A stretch of 64,000 bases of DNA from Flaviflagellibacter rhizophilus (GCF_033898525.1 NZ_JAXAFJ010000008.1:1-64000), one strand, 5' to 3'; shown: positions 17,766 to 26,761, counted from the stretch's first letter. Program-made: numbers and translations. Notes: generated from the letters alone by a model not told the origin.

Positions 17766-18287
17766 TCACGTCCGTTTCCGGCCACGGCCGTACTGCTCGT
17801 CGGTGACGTGCTCCAGCCAGTCGACAACCTTGCCGTTCTCGGCTTCATGGATGGCGATGTGCGTCACTGCGACAGTCGGCGCCGCCCCGTGCCAATGTCG
17901 CACGCCCGGCGGGAACCACACCACGTCGCCGGGCCGGACTTCTTCGACCGGTCCGCCTTCGCTCTGCGCCCAGCCCACGCCTGAGGTGACAATCAAAGTC
18001 TGGCCCAACGGATGCGTGTGCCACGCCGTACGAGCGCCGGGTTCAAAGGTAACGCTCGCGCCAGAGGTACGTGCGGGGGCGATGGCCTCAAAAAGCAGGT
18101 CGATCCGGACCGTTCCTGTGAAGTAGTCCGCCGGTCCCGGACTGGAGGGCTGCGAGCCAAGTTGTTTGATCTGCATGCTAGAGCTCCTTGTCGGGTCGAG
18201 GTTGTCCACGCCTTGCGCTGCAATGGCTGCAGACGTCGTGACAGCTAGCGCTCCGGCGCCAGCGATGACGCCCCTGCGCGTGATCAT
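17766..18287 (-). CDS. Cupin-domain protein with Tat-like signal ((R)-mandelonitrile-lyase-like)
   Basis: 173 residues. ATG 18287 gives a twin-arginine-like N-terminus MITRRGVIAGAGALAVTTSA; an upstream start and an internal ATG (MQIKQLGSQ, shorter cytoplasmic form) are possible. The cupin shows both metal motifs: G-A-R-T-A-W-H-T-H-P-L-G-Q-T and the second PGDVVWFPPGVRHWHGA, with His, His, Gln and His as probable ligands. Proteins of this kind are often annotated as (R)-mandelonitrile lyase on the basis of a few studied members; the true substrate here is unknown. Lies just downstream of the SDR gene. Confidence 0.8.
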   Translation of the reverse strand: MITRRGVIAGAGALAVTTSAAIAAQGVDNLDPTRSSSMQIKQLGSQPSSPGPADYFTGTVRIDLLFEAIAPARTSGASVTFEPGARTAWHTHPLGQTLIVTSGVGWAQSEGGPVEEVRPGDVVWFPPGVRHWHGAAPTVAVTHIAIHEAENGKVVDWLEHVTDEQYGRGRKRT

Positions 18288-18298
18288 TCCCGAGCGCG

Positions 18299-19054
18299 TC
18301 ACAGCGACCACCCGCCATCTACCGAGATTGCGGCACCGGTGACGAACGCTCCGAGATCGGCGCTCATCCACAGCACGGCGTTTGCGATCTCCTCGGGCTT
18401 GCCAAGCCGGCCGACCGGCTCGAGATCGATCGCCTTCTGGATGTCGCCGCCTGTAAAGCGGTCCATCATTGGCGTCTCGATGTTCCCCGGAAGGATGGCG
18501 TTAACGCGGATGTTCGACTTTGCGTAATCGAGCGCGGCGGACTTCGTCAGCCCGATGATTGCGTGCTTGGATGCCGCATAGGCGGCACCGCCGGCCACCC
18601 CGCGCACACCTGCTCCCGATGAGGTGTTGATCACCACGCCACCGCCCTGGCGCACCATCTGCGCCAGTTCGTGCTTCATGCACACAAAGGTGCCGCGCAG
18701 GTTGATGTCGAGGATGCGGTCCCACTCGTCGAGATCGATGTCGGCAACAGGCGCGGCCTTGTTCTCGACGCCGGCATTGTTGAACGCGATGTCGAGCCGC
18801 CCAAAGGTTTCCACGGTACGTGCGATCGCCCGCTCGACCTCGTCGGGCTGCGATACATCGCAGGCCACGATCAGCACCTCGCCACCGGCGCGCCGAACGG
18901 CATCAGCGGTTTCGCGCAATGGATCCTCGGTGCGGTCGAGAATGGAAAGTCGTGCGCCTTCGGTGGCGAAAGCCATGGCTGTGGCGCGGCCAATTCCGCT
19001 AGCCGCCCCGGTGATGAAGGCAACTTTCCCGGTGAATCGTTGAGTGTCGGACAT
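18299..19054 (-). CDS. SDR family NAD(P)-dependent oxidoreductase
   Basis: 251 residues, a classical short-chain dehydrogenase. ATG 19054 is preceded by AGGAG at good spacing. Visible motifs: cofactor loop TGAASGIG, NNAG, catalytic Ser in NTSSGAG, Y-A-A-S-K, and the closing AVLWMSADLGAFVTGAAISVDGG. An acidic residue after the second strand (LSILDRTED) suggests NAD preference. Substrate cannot be read. It lies in a leftward cluster with an alpha/beta hydrolase and a cupin, suggesting joint handling of a small carbonyl or ester compound. Confidence 0.9.
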   Translation of the reverse strand: MSDTQRFTGKVAFITGAASGIGRATAMAFATEGARLSILDRTEDPLRETADAVRRAGGEVLIVACDVSQPDEVERAIARTVETFGRLDIAFNNAGVENKAAPVADIDLDEWDRILDINLRGTFVCMKHELAQMVRQGGGVVINTSSGAGVRGVAGGAAYAASKHAIIGLTKSAALDYAKSNIRVNAILPGNIETPMMDRFTGGDIQKAIDLEPVGRLGKPEEIANAVLWMSADLGAFVTGAAISVDGGWSL

Positions 19055-19119
19055 GATGTCTCTCCTGGTTCCGGCATGCATGGCTGGATGAGCGTCCGGC
19101 TCGGGCGGCGCGGGCTCCC

Positions 19120-20172
19120 TCAGCTCAGATTGCCGCGGAAGAAGTCGGTCAGCTTCCCGAATGGGATCAGGTTCGTCCGGTCGTAGAGATCGACATGACC
19201 GGCACCCGGCACGATCACCAGTTCCTTCGGCTCGGCCGCCAGCGCGTAGGCGTCCTCGCTGAACTCGATCGAGTGTGCTTCGCTGCCTGCGATAAACAGG
19301 AGCGGGCGCGGTGAGATCGTCTCGATCGCCGCGAACGGATAGAAGTTCATGAACGCGGCATTGCTGCTCAGCGTGAGTTGCGTGGTCGGGATCTCCGGTT
19401 GCCCGGGCGGGGTGAACTGACCGCGCGCTGTCCTGTAGAAGTCGTAGAACTCACGCTGGATCGGATGGGTATCTGCCGAGAGCTCGGTCACCGTGCCGCC
19501 GGTATAAGCTATGGGCTTGCCGGTGAACTCGGCGAACCGCTGCTTCGCAGCCTCGGCGAGGACCTTCTTACGCTGGTCGAGCGAGACGCCATTGCGAAGT
19601 CCGTCCCGGTTGGCGGCGCCCATGTCGTACATGCTGACCGTCGCGATCGCCTTCATACGTGGGTCGATCTGCGCCGCACTCAGGGCGAAGCTGCCGCTGC
19701 CGCAAATCCCCAAAACGCCGATGTTCTGCGCGTTGACGAGGGCTTGCGTGCTCAGGAAGTCAACGGCGGCGCTGAAGCTATCAGCGTACAGTTCCGGCAC
19801 CACGGCGTTACGCGGCTGGCCTTCGCTTTCACCCCAGAATGGCAGATCAAACGACAGGGTGACGAAGCCCTGCTCGGCCAGCTTCTGGGCGTAAAGATTG
19901 GAGCTCTGCTCCTTCACGGCGCCCATGGGATGCCCGACGATGATCGCCGGGGCCGTGGTACGGCGGTCCAAGTTCTTGGGCACGAAGAGGTTGCCTGCGA
20001 TGGTCATGCCGACCTTGTTCCGGAAGGTCACCTTCTGGAGGTCGACGGTGGTGCTCTTGTAGAAGTTGTCCGCGCCGTTCGACATGTCCTGCGCAAAGGC
20101 TTGGCGCTCGGGCATCATCACGAGGAAGGCGGAAGCCAAGGCCAGGGAGAGAGACAAGGCCATTCCATTCAT
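19120..20172 (-). CDS. Secreted alpha/beta hydrolase, dienelactone-hydrolase-like
   Basis: 350 residues from ATG 20172, with signal peptide MNGMALSLSLALASAFLVMM...QAFAQ. The fold shows an oxyanion region IIVGHPMGAVKEQ, a nucleophile elbow GICGSGSFALSAA (Cys or the following Ser would be the nucleophile; Cys in G-x-C is as in dienelactone hydrolase) and a C-terminal VIVPGAGHVDLYDR with the His. First gene of the leftward cluster and divergent from a LysR gene whose product probably controls it. Confidence 0.8.
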   Translation of the reverse strand: MNGMALSLSLALASAFLVMMPERQAFAQDMSNGADNFYKSTTVDLQKVTFRNKVGMTIAGNLFVPKNLDRRTTAPAIIVGHPMGAVKEQSSNLYAQKLAEQGFVTLSFDLPFWGESEGQPRNAVVPELYADSFSAAVDFLSTQALVNAQNIGVLGICGSGSFALSAAQIDPRMKAIATVSMYDMGAANRDGLRNGVSLDQRKKVLAEAAKQRFAEFTGKPIAYTGGTVTELSADTHPIQREFYDFYRTARGQFTPPGQPEIPTTQLTLSSNAAFMNFYPFAAIETISPRPLLFIAGSEAHSIEFSEDAYALAAEPKELVIVPGAGHVDLYDRTNLIPFGKLTDFFRGNLS

Positions 20173-20326
20173 GGAGGGTTCCAGTCCTGGTACAGGGGTG
20201 ACGAGGCGGACCTTCGGACAGCGTCTTTGGATCAAAGGCCCGGTGTTGATGAGGAAGGTAAGGCCTGTCTCGCCAGCCGATTAGCCGCTAAGTCTTGCTG
20301 GGAGCTATAAGCGGGGATTATCAGTC

Positions 20327-21217
20327 GTGCGCCAGAACGTAGGGGATCTTGTCGCTTTCCTCGCCGTCGCAAGGTCCGGCAGCTTCACGCGCGCGGCCAA
20401 GCATCTTGGCGTCTCGCAACCCGCCCTCAGCCAAACCGTGCGCGAACTGGAGGCACGACTTGGGCTGCGGCTTCTAAACCGGACCACACGCAGCGTCTCA
20501 ACGACTGAAGCGGGCGAGCGCCTTCTGCAGACGATCGCTCCGCATTTCGATGGGATCGAGGCCGGGCTTGCTGACCTCACGGACATGCGGGATAAGCCGG
20601 CGGGTCGGGTGCGGTTGACCGTCGGCGACCAACCCGCCGAAAGCATCATCCTGCCAGCCATCGCAAAACTGCTGCCCGACTACCCGGATCTAAGCGTGGA
20701 GATCAATCTCAATGCGGGCTTCGTCGACATCGTTGCCGAACGCTTCGATGCTGGAGTGCGCCTTGGCGAAACGGTTGCCAAGGACATGGTGGCGATCCCG
20801 ATAGGCCCAGACATGCGCATGGCGGTGGTTGGCTCGACGGACTACTTCAGCACCCGCAAACCGCCCGCGACGCCGCATGACCTCGCGGAGCACAGCTGCA
20901 TCAACCTGCGCTACACGGCCAACAGCGGGTGGGCTGTCTGGGATTTTGAGAAGAACGGACGTCCCCTCAACGTCCGGGTCGAGGGCCAGTTGCTGGTCAA
21001 TTCCATCGCATTAGCACGCCTCGGTGCGCGCGATGGAGCAGGACTTGCTTATCTTCCTGCGGACTATGTCGAACCGCTGGTGGCCTCGGGGGTTCTGATC
21101 AGCGTTCTCCAGGATTGGTGCGAACCATTCCCAGGTTACTACCTCTACTATTCAAGCCGTCGGCAGCCGTCGGCTGCGTTCAGGCTGGTTGCGGACGCAC
21201 TTCGTTATCGAGCCTGA
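20327..21217 (+). CDS. LysR family transcriptional regulator
   Basis: 296 residues from GTG 20327. The N-terminal winged helix reads DLVAFLAVARSGSFTRAAKHLGVSQPALSQTVRELEARLGLRLLNRTTRSVSTTEAGERLL (quoted in part) and the rest is the substrate-binding domain of the usual length. It faces the alpha/beta hydrolase gene across ~150 bases, the standard LysR arrangement, so it probably activates the hydrolase-SDR-cupin-cyclophilin cluster. No clear T-N11-A site could be fixed by eye. Confidence 0.9.
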   Translation: MRQNVGDLVAFLAVARSGSFTRAAKHLGVSQPALSQTVRELEARLGLRLLNRTTRSVSTTEAGERLLQTIAPHFDGIEAGLADLTDMRDKPAGRVRLTVGDQPAESIILPAIAKLLPDYPDLSVEINLNAGFVDIVAERFDAGVRLGETVAKDMVAIPIGPDMRMAVVGSTDYFSTRKPPATPHDLAEHSCINLRYTANSGWAVWDFEKNGRPLNVRVEGQLLVNSIALARLGARDGAGLAYLPADYVEPLVASGVLISVLQDWCEPFPGYYLYYSSRRQPSAAFRLVADALRYRA

Positions 21218-21306
21218 TAAGCAGATCGGGCGTTCGCGCGACTTGGGAGCAAGTTCGCGACTTCTTCTTACGAGCGGGTGTCGAGTTGGCTCTTCGATTA
21301 TCCGTG

Positions 21307-21560
21307 GTGAAGGTGCGCATCACCTGCGTGTTCTGCCTACGGCGAGGCGTTTATCGGCTAGTGCGCATGGCGGTGCAGTTCGGAGCAGACGCGCGTCTGA
21401 TCGACGTGCTGCAGGAACTCGCACGACTGTCGCTATGCGCGCAAGCCTTAGCAGCGGCCACCAGGCAAGTACGATTCGAAGTGCGGCGTGCGCTCTCAGG
21501 ATGTCGAGGGCGCGACCCGGCCAGCGCCCGACTTTCCGGAGAACTACCAAGGGGACTTAC
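21307..21560 (+). pseudogene. Decayed small zinc-ribbon protein, copy 1
   Basis: From GTG 21307 the sequence reads VKVRITCVFCLRRGVYRLVR then MAVQFGADARLIDVLQELA. After a frame change near 21420 it continues DCRYARKP, a stop, then GKYDSKCGVRSQDVEG. The CxxC and the later DC...C are the paired cysteines of a small zinc-ribbon protein common in Hyphomicrobiales mobile regions. At least one frameshift and one stop make it inactive. A second decayed copy lies at 27897. Confidence 0.6.
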
Positions 21561-21684
21561 TCATTGCGCGTCATCATCACCGCAGCCTACCACTTCAGTC
21601 TAAGAACGTTGCTCAACTGACACCTTCGAAGCCTCGCACCTCCCCCAGAGCCGCGGGGCTTCTTTTCGTCGTCGGCCTTGCAGA

Positions 21685-21915
21685 ATGAATGACACCATGA
21701 GGGGCGCAATGACCCCGCTCGCTCGGTTCCTCCGAGACCATCGGCTTAATCCAGACGACTTCAAGCTCGTGATCCAAGCCCGCAGCCGCGAACACCGGGA
21801 GGAGCTTGTCGACCCCATCGAGGCAGAGATGGGCCCGGTGCGCGGCGTCGAGCTTAATCGCCACGTCACCCCGATGAGCGGCAATGCGGCAGAGGTCCCG
21901 TTCACCCTTGCCTGA
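21685..21915 (+). CDS. Hypothetical protein
   Basis: 76 residues: MNDTMRGAMTPLARFLRDHR followed by a predicted helix pair (NPDDFKLVIQARSREHREELVDPIEAEMG). Not recognised. The composition is that of a real soluble protein; ATGs at 21685 and slightly downstream compete as starts. It overlaps the next small ORF by 32 bases, which suggests translational coupling if both are real. Confidence 0.45.
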   Translation: MNDTMRGAMTPLARFLRDHRLNPDDFKLVIQARSREHREELVDPIEAEMGPVRGVELNRHVTPMSGNAAEVPFTLA

Positions 21916-22093
21916 AGGGAAAGCGACGGCGCTTATTCTGGGATCGATCCTGACGGTCCTGCTCACGGCGTACGTCTATTTCTGGTGGCATCATGACCCT
22001 GTTCCGGAAATCTGCCGCGACATGAGCTCACCAACGCGCGAGTTCTGCACTGAGCTCGTTCGCGATCAGCAGCCCAAGTCCCGGCCGCGGTGA
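21884..22093 (+). CDS. Hypothetical single-pass membrane protein
   Basis: 69 residues with one clear membrane helix (ALILGSILTVLLTAYVYFWW) after a short basic N-terminus, and a C-terminal tail with two cysteines (EICRDM and EFCTEL). Not recognised. The basic flank before the helix predicts the tail outside. The overlap with the preceding ORF supports a small two-gene unit, but the call is weak because of length. Confidence 0.4.
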   Translation: MRQRSRSPLPEGKATALILGSILTVLLTAYVYFWWHHDPVPEICRDMSSPTREFCTELVRDQQPKSRPR

Positions 22094-22179
22094 GGACAAC
22101 CTATCGGCGGCCATAACGCCGCAGCTGGCAACCATGCCTTGCGCCGATGGTTCTTGCGTAAACCGCTTAGCAGGATCCC

Positions 22180-22548
22180 ATGCCTCTTCGCCTACTGTCT
22201 GTGACCCATGACTATCCGCTCTTCGGAAAGCTCGACAATCCTGATGCTCACTTCGCGGTGGTGACAGGAGACCTTGACCTCGGCCGGATTTCTCAGGTCT
22301 CAAACGAGCCGGAAATTTGGCAATGGGTGGTGCATGGGCTTGAGCCGCCTGAGTTGGCGTGTCTTGGAACATCCAGCAGTCGAGACGGTGCTTTAGAGGC
22401 GGTTGGAAGAGCGTGGCAGGCGTGGCTCCAGCAGGCCGGTCTTCCAGAGGACAATGATCAAAGCGAATTGAGCATGCCAGCATCGTCCAGCGCCGAACCG
22501 TTCACGCGTGGGCTAAACATCCAGTGCTCCATCTCGCCAGCCGGGTAG
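22180..22548 (+). CDS. Hypothetical protein
   Basis: 122 residues. The first ~90 residues look real (FAVVTGDLDLGRISQVSNEPEIWQWVVHGLEPP, then ALEAVGRAWQAWLQQAGLPE), resembling small proteins of mobile regions with an amphipathic C-terminal helix. The last ~30 residues lie on the far end of a decayed gene on the other strand, so the present stop may not be the original one. No function can be given. Confidence 0.5.
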   Translation: MPLRLLSVTHDYPLFGKLDNPDAHFAVVTGDLDLGRISQVSNEPEIWQWVVHGLEPPELACLGTSSSRDGALEAVGRAWQAWLQQAGLPEDNDQSELSMPASSSAEPFTRGLNIQCSISPAG

Positions 22549-22975
22549 GGGCGCAGCAGATCGCGCACATCGGCAGCCGGAGCCAGCCACCTGCTCGTAG
22601 GTGTCGGGCTTCAGGATAACCGGCATGCGCTGGTGCAGATCGTATATGGTCTCATTGCCGCGTGTCGTGATGATGGTGAAGGTGCGCAGCCACTGCTCGG
22701 TGGCTGCGTCCTCTCAACTCTCCCAAAGCCCTGCGAAGCCGAACAAGCGCGATCCTTCATGCCGATGGCATGCGGCTGTTTAGAGCCCTTCTCGCCCGTC
22801 CACTCGTAGAAGGCGTTGGCTGGCACGATGCAGCGGCGCTTCTGGAATGCTGATCGGAAAGCAGGCGCGGTGGCGTCGGTCTCGGCGCGGGCGTTGATCG
22901 TCTTCCCATCCGATCTTCCGGTTCTTGACCCCGTAGGAGACGAGGCCCCGTGTCAGCAGATGCAGTACTGAGATA
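22466..22975 (-). pseudogene. SOS response-associated peptidase (SRAP/YedK) remnant, copy 1
   Basis: Reading leftward in several frames gives TINARAETDATAPAF, CIVPANAFYEWTGEKGSKQPHAIGMKDRA and a decayed C-terminus with SPRVNG-like residues. This is the SRAP (HMCES/YedK) fold, which shields abasic sites in single-stranded DNA. The N-terminal M-C-G-R with the catalytic Cys2 is absent and there are several frameshifts, so it is inactive. Confidence 0.75.
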
Positions 22976-23180
22976 GTAACAGGCGCGAACCTTGCCCGTT
23001 ATCGATCCACGCTGGTTGGCCGAGTATGGCTACATCACTCAGCAAGGAGCAAAAGCGCGCCGAGTTTCACGTGTGTCAAATCGGCAACTGATTCAACATA
23101 ACAAAGCTGCGCTATCCTTTAGAAGTAGCCGATACGAAGCGCTTGTGTTGTCGTTCCCGAGAGAATTTGGGGGACTGACC

Positions 23181-25118
23181 TTGAAGACGCTTTTGCTTGC
23201 AACGATCAGCACTATTGCACTGACTGCTTCGGCGTCGGCCGCAGACATCGCCCGCACTCCTAACGGCTTCGACTGGTCGGGCTTCTATGCTGGTGCGAGC
23301 ATCGGGTACGCTTCCCATACGGCCACTTTAGAGGATCCGAACTACAATTGGTACGGACACATCAAAGACCTGCAGTCCGGCGGAGCCGCTGGCGGTGTCC
23401 AGGCCGGCTACAACTGGCAGGTTGGCGCGGCCGTGTTCGGCGTCGAGGCTGACGTAACTGCCTTCGGCAACGAGATCGATGAGCGCTATTCCGGGAGCGT
23501 CGACATCTCCTACGACATGAACTGGATGGCGACGTTTCGCGGCCGGATTGGCCTAGGGCTTGGCAACACGCTGGTCTACGTAACCGGCGGTGTCGCCGTC
23601 GCGGAAACGGACGCGTCATGGCTGGAAGATGGCGATGCATCAGATAGTTGGCCGTACCTCGGCGACACTAAAGTCGGTGGTATTGCTGGCATCGGTATTG
23701 AGCACGCGTTCAGCAATCGCCTGAGCGCCCGCGTTGAAGGTCTGCTTGCTCGCTTCGAAGAGAATCTGGCGACGAACGCAGAAGGGGAGGACATGCGGCC
23801 TTCCGACACGATCGCGTTCGCCAGGGTCGGTTTGAACTACCACTTTGGTGCCAATGAAGGCGGAGAGGGGCAGGACATCGTGTCCGGGGCGCCGGCAGAT
23901 TTCTCAGGGCTGTATGTCGGCGCCAATTTAGGTGGCGCGCTCAGCGCCGTGTCGCAAAGCGATATCTGGTACGAGATGTACGGTGGCACCTACGACCACA
24001 ACGACCTTGGTATCAGTGGCGGGGTTCAGGTCGGCCACGACTGGCAGGTTGGTTCGACGGTTCTGGGTCTGGTTGCCGACTTCAACGGCCTCTCGAATGA
24101 TGACAGCCAGAACTACTACGATGAAGAGGATCCGCAGGCCATCATCACGACCGGCGTCGAGTGGATGGCCTCTGTACGCGGGAAGATGGGTGTCGCCATC
24201 GGCGACTCGCTGATGTACCTCACCGGCGGCATCGCGATTGCTGACATCAACAGTGTTTATGACGAGAGCGTTGATGGTGACGATGCCTTCGACATGAGCG
24301 GTACTCAGGTCGGGCTCATCGTTGGCGGTGGCTTCGAGCAGAAGGTGACATCGCACCTCAGTGCATTCGTCGAGGGCACATTCTCGGCGTTCCCGGAAGA
24401 GGAAGTCACGGTTGGGGAGGCGACGTTCCGCACCAGCGTAGAGGTTGTGACGGTTCGCACAGGCTTGAATTATCGCCTCGGCGGCAGCGAACTCGGCGGC
24501 GGCATCGAAGAGACTGCAGTTTCCTGGGGCGGCGCCTATGTCGGTGCTGATGTCGCAGGCGCTTACAGCAAGGGTTCCGTCTCAGACGTCGACTACTTCG
24601 AATTTGGCGGCACTTACGAGATCCCGAGCCTGGGTGCGGGTGGCGGCGTTCATGCCGGCTACAATTGGCAGAACCGCAGCTTCGTATACGGTGCAGTCGC
24701 AGACTTCGCCGCCTTCACGAACGATGAGAGTGACGTTGACGCTGACGAGGACTACCGCGAGATCGCATCCCAGCTGAACTGGATGGCGACGTTGCGGGGT
24801 CGCGCTGGTATCGCCACAGGTAGCAGCTACATCTACGGCACAGCTGGCTTGGCCATCGCTGATATGGAAACCAGCCAATCTTTCCTTGGCGAATTCGGCG
24901 ATGAAGACGACAGCATCAGCTTCGACGACACCACAATCGGCTGGGTCGTGGGACTGGGTGTGGAACATGCTCTTTCGGACAAGCTCAGTGTGAAGGCTGA
25001 GGGGCTCTACACAACCTTCGATGAACAGGCCGGCACGACTGAAGAAGGCGGCGAGTACACAGCGCATGCGAGCAACGTGCTTGTGAAGGCCGGTCTGTCT
25101 TACCACTTCGGTCGCTAG
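23181..25118 (+). CDS. Triple Omp25-like outer-membrane beta-barrel fusion
   Basis: 645 residues from TTG 23181, which is preceded by GGGGGA and gives a clean signal peptide MKTLLLATISTIALTASASA-A. Three Omp25/Opa-type barrel domains follow. Domain 1 (residues ~30-221) starts FDWSGFYAGASIGYA and ends RVGLNYHFG. Domain 2 (~239-433) starts ADFSGLYVGANLGGA and ends RTGLNYRLG. Domain 3 (~446-645) starts VSWGGAYVGADVAGA and ends KAGLSYHFGR. Each has the G-Y-N-W-Q(V/N) turn and the N/E-W-M-A-(T/S)-x-R-G-(R/K) strand. Ordinary family members have one such domain and ~210-250 residues. A longer frame opens at 22992 but has no signal peptide at its start. Confidence 0.85.
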   Translation: MKTLLLATISTIALTASASAADIARTPNGFDWSGFYAGASIGYASHTATLEDPNYNWYGHIKDLQSGGAAGGVQAGYNWQVGAAVFGVEADVTAFGNEIDERYSGSVDISYDMNWMATFRGRIGLGLGNTLVYVTGGVAVAETDASWLEDGDASDSWPYLGDTKVGGIAGIGIEHAFSNRLSARVEGLLARFEENLATNAEGEDMRPSDTIAFARVGLNYHFGANEGGEGQDIVSGAPADFSGLYVGANLGGALSAVSQSDIWYEMYGGTYDHNDLGISGGVQVGHDWQVGSTVLGLVADFNGLSNDDSQNYYDEEDPQAIITTGVEWMASVRGKMGVAIGDSLMYLTGGIAIADINSVYDESVDGDDAFDMSGTQVGLIVGGGFEQKVTSHLSAFVEGTFSAFPEEEVTVGEATFRTSVEVVTVRTGLNYRLGGSELGGGIEETAVSWGGAYVGADVAGAYSKGSVSDVDYFEFGGTYEIPSLGAGGGVHAGYNWQNRSFVYGAVADFAAFTNDESDVDADEDYREIASQLNWMATLRGRAGIATGSSYIYGTAGLAIADMETSQSFLGEFGDEDDSISFDDTTIGWVVGLGVEHALSDKLSVKAEGLYTTFDEQAGTTEEGGEYTAHASNVLVKAGLSYHFGR

Positions 25119-25341
25119 CAGCTGCGACTGCAACTCGGAGGGCATGTGGCGATCTGCTCACGCCCTTCTTGTTAGATCAGACGTCTTGGCGACTCGCTCT
25201 CTATCCTGACGAGTGGCGAGCATGAATTCGACATTGTGCATCGCAGCTTTGTCCACATGGACGGCGGTAAGACTGTAGAGCTCCAAGAGCATCTAGCGGA
25301 GCAGCCGAACAGCACGGCGCGGCATTGGACCTAGTGCTGAA
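25119..25341. other. Intergenic stretch after the triple barrel gene
   Basis: About 220 bases without a convincing ORF. A weak stem AGGGC...GCCCT around 25139-25168 followed by a T-rich run may end transcription of the barrel gene. Confidence 0.3.
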
Positions 25342-25481
25342 CGCTCCTACCATCACAGGATTCAGACGCTTACGCGGTGCAGCTTCTCGGGACGATCAGC
25401 AAAGCTCATGTCCAGGCGGTTTCGGCTCCGTTCGGCGTTTGGCTGCGTGGACCGCACTATCAACTGACGGCAGCGTTGTAG
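25342..25481 (+). pseudogene. Decayed GVWLRGPHY protein, copy 1
   Basis: One frame without a start codon reads DAYAVQLLGTISKAHVQAVS then APFGVWLRGPHYQLTAAL and ends at TAG 25479. A matching but frameshifted piece is at 26511. The shared parts (DAYAVQL, GVWLRGPHY, LTAAL) show a common ancestor. Function unknown. Confidence 0.5.
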
Positions 25482-25741
25482 CTGCAGGGGTGAGCTTTCG
25501 CCCACTACGGGTTCATGGCTTGGGAGCGCAGTTCCCGCACACCGCCTTTTGGAAGCACTGCCCTGCACGACCCCAAGTGGGATGGCGGGTGCAGGGAGCT
25601 TGCTGGCGGGAGCTAAGGCCGTCTCCCATCAATCTATGGTGGATGGGGCGACGGCCCGCGCCGTCGGACGAAGAATGCGGCCCCCATCCGACGAGTGGAA
25701 ACACTCGAGCCTCTGATCATCTAACGAGCCGGTAGGCCGCT
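25482..25741. other. Non-coding stretch
   Basis: 260 bases between a decayed gene and a small membrane ORF. Frames that remain open here have unnatural composition. No RNA gene or strong hairpin seen. Confidence 0.3.
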
Positions 25742-25960
25742 CTATTCTTCGCCTTCTTGGCTATCTTCGCCTCCGATCATCAGCAGCAACGCATAAACTG
25801 CGGTGACGACAATCGAGCCCCAGAGCGCAATCAAAATATAAGGGTGCATGCCAACACCGCCTTTGAGCAGCAGCGCTTTGCAGGCCCCTGGGCAGTGCCA
25901 CTCGGGCTGCTCACCCGTAAGATTGTCATAATACTGGGCCGAGATGAATTCAAAAAACAC
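25742..25960 (-). CDS. Small membrane protein, hypothetical
   Basis: 72 residues from GTG 25960, or 35 residues from ATG 25849, which starts MHPYILIALWGSIVVTAVYA. It has one strong membrane helix (ILIALWGSIVVTAVYALLLMIGG) and an acidic tail EDSQEGEE. No family recognised. The shorter form looks the more natural: membrane anchor close to the start and acidic end inside or outside. Moderate-to-low certainty. Confidence 0.4.
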   Translation of the reverse strand: MFFEFISAQYYDNLTGEQPEWHCPGACKALLLKGGVGMHPYILIALWGSIVVTAVYALLLMIGGEDSQEGEE

Positions 25961-26023
25961 TCGGCGCTTGTTTGCGGTTAACGACGTAGCTCCCCTGTTA
26001 ATCCCGCCTGAGCAACCTTGCAG

Positions 26024-26515
26024 CTACAACGAGTTAAGCATCTCCCCCGTCGTCGCGCGCGCCGATCTGTTCACTCGCGGGCTGATTATCCAGTTCTCCA
26101 TCTCGTCAGCCGAGTAGAGCGCAGCAACTCGCGCGCAACGGCATCGGGCGACAGCCATTGCTCGTAGCTGTCCGGCTTCAGAACCACCAGCATGCGCTGG
26201 TGCAGATCCGCAATGGTCTCGTTTGCCCGCGTGGTGATGATCGTGAAGGTGCGCAGCCACTGCTCGGTCGCCGGGGGCTTCCAGTTCTCCCAGAAACCGG
26301 CGAACTCAAACAGAGCACGATCCTTCATGGCGATGGCGTGCGGCTGTTTAAGCCTTTCGCACCGGTCCACTCGTAGAATGCATCGGCCGGTACGATGCAG
26401 CGGCGCTTCTGCAATGCTGATCGGAAAGCAGGTGCGGTGGCGACCGTCTCGGCGCGGGCGTTGATCGTCTTCCATCCGATCTTCCGGTTCTTGACCCAAT
26501 AGGGGACCCCGATGC
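26024..26515 (-). pseudogene. SRAP peptidase remnant, copy 2
   Basis: Leftward frames together give VPYWVKNRKIGWKTINARAE, CIVPADAFYEWTG, a one-base loss, KQPHAIAMKDRALFEFAGFW, ITTRANETIADLHQRMLVVL, a second frame change, and ADEMENWIISPRVNRSA to a stop at 26024. Much better preserved than copy 1 but missing its N-terminus with the catalytic Cys2; at ~26510 it joins a different decayed gene. Confidence 0.8.
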
Positions 26516-26653
26516 CTACGCAGTGCAACTCCGGGCCGCTATCAAGTCGGAGCATGTCGAGGTGGGCCCCCACGCCGACCAGAGTCTGGCGTCTGGCTGC
26601 GCGGCCCGCACTACCTGCTGACTGCGGCGCTGGAGGCACTGAGCATCGGGTGA
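26511..26653 (+). pseudogene. Decayed GVWLRGPHY protein, copy 2
   Basis: Reads DAYAVQLRAAIKSEHVEV, then after a frame change GVWLRGPHYLLTAALEAL to TGA 26651. Related to the piece at 25342. It abuts and replaces the N-terminal part of SRAP copy 2. Confidence 0.5.
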
Positions 26654-26690
26654 TCCGGCGGCTGACCCGGGTGAAAACCGTCGTAAATGC

Positions 26691-26728
26691 ATGAAGCCCG
26701 CCGCGTGTTAGATTGCGGCGGGCTTCAT
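26691..26728. terminator. Strong bidirectional hairpin downstream of omp gene
   Basis: Fourteen perfect base pairs (ATGAAGCCCGCCGC at 26691-26704 with its reverse complement at 26715-26728) around a 10-base loop. It lies 33 bases past the stop of the leftward Omp25-like gene and is the clearest terminator in the window. Confidence 0.8.
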
Positions 26729-26761
26729 CGATACTGTTCAGGAGGATGATCCTCCTCTATC

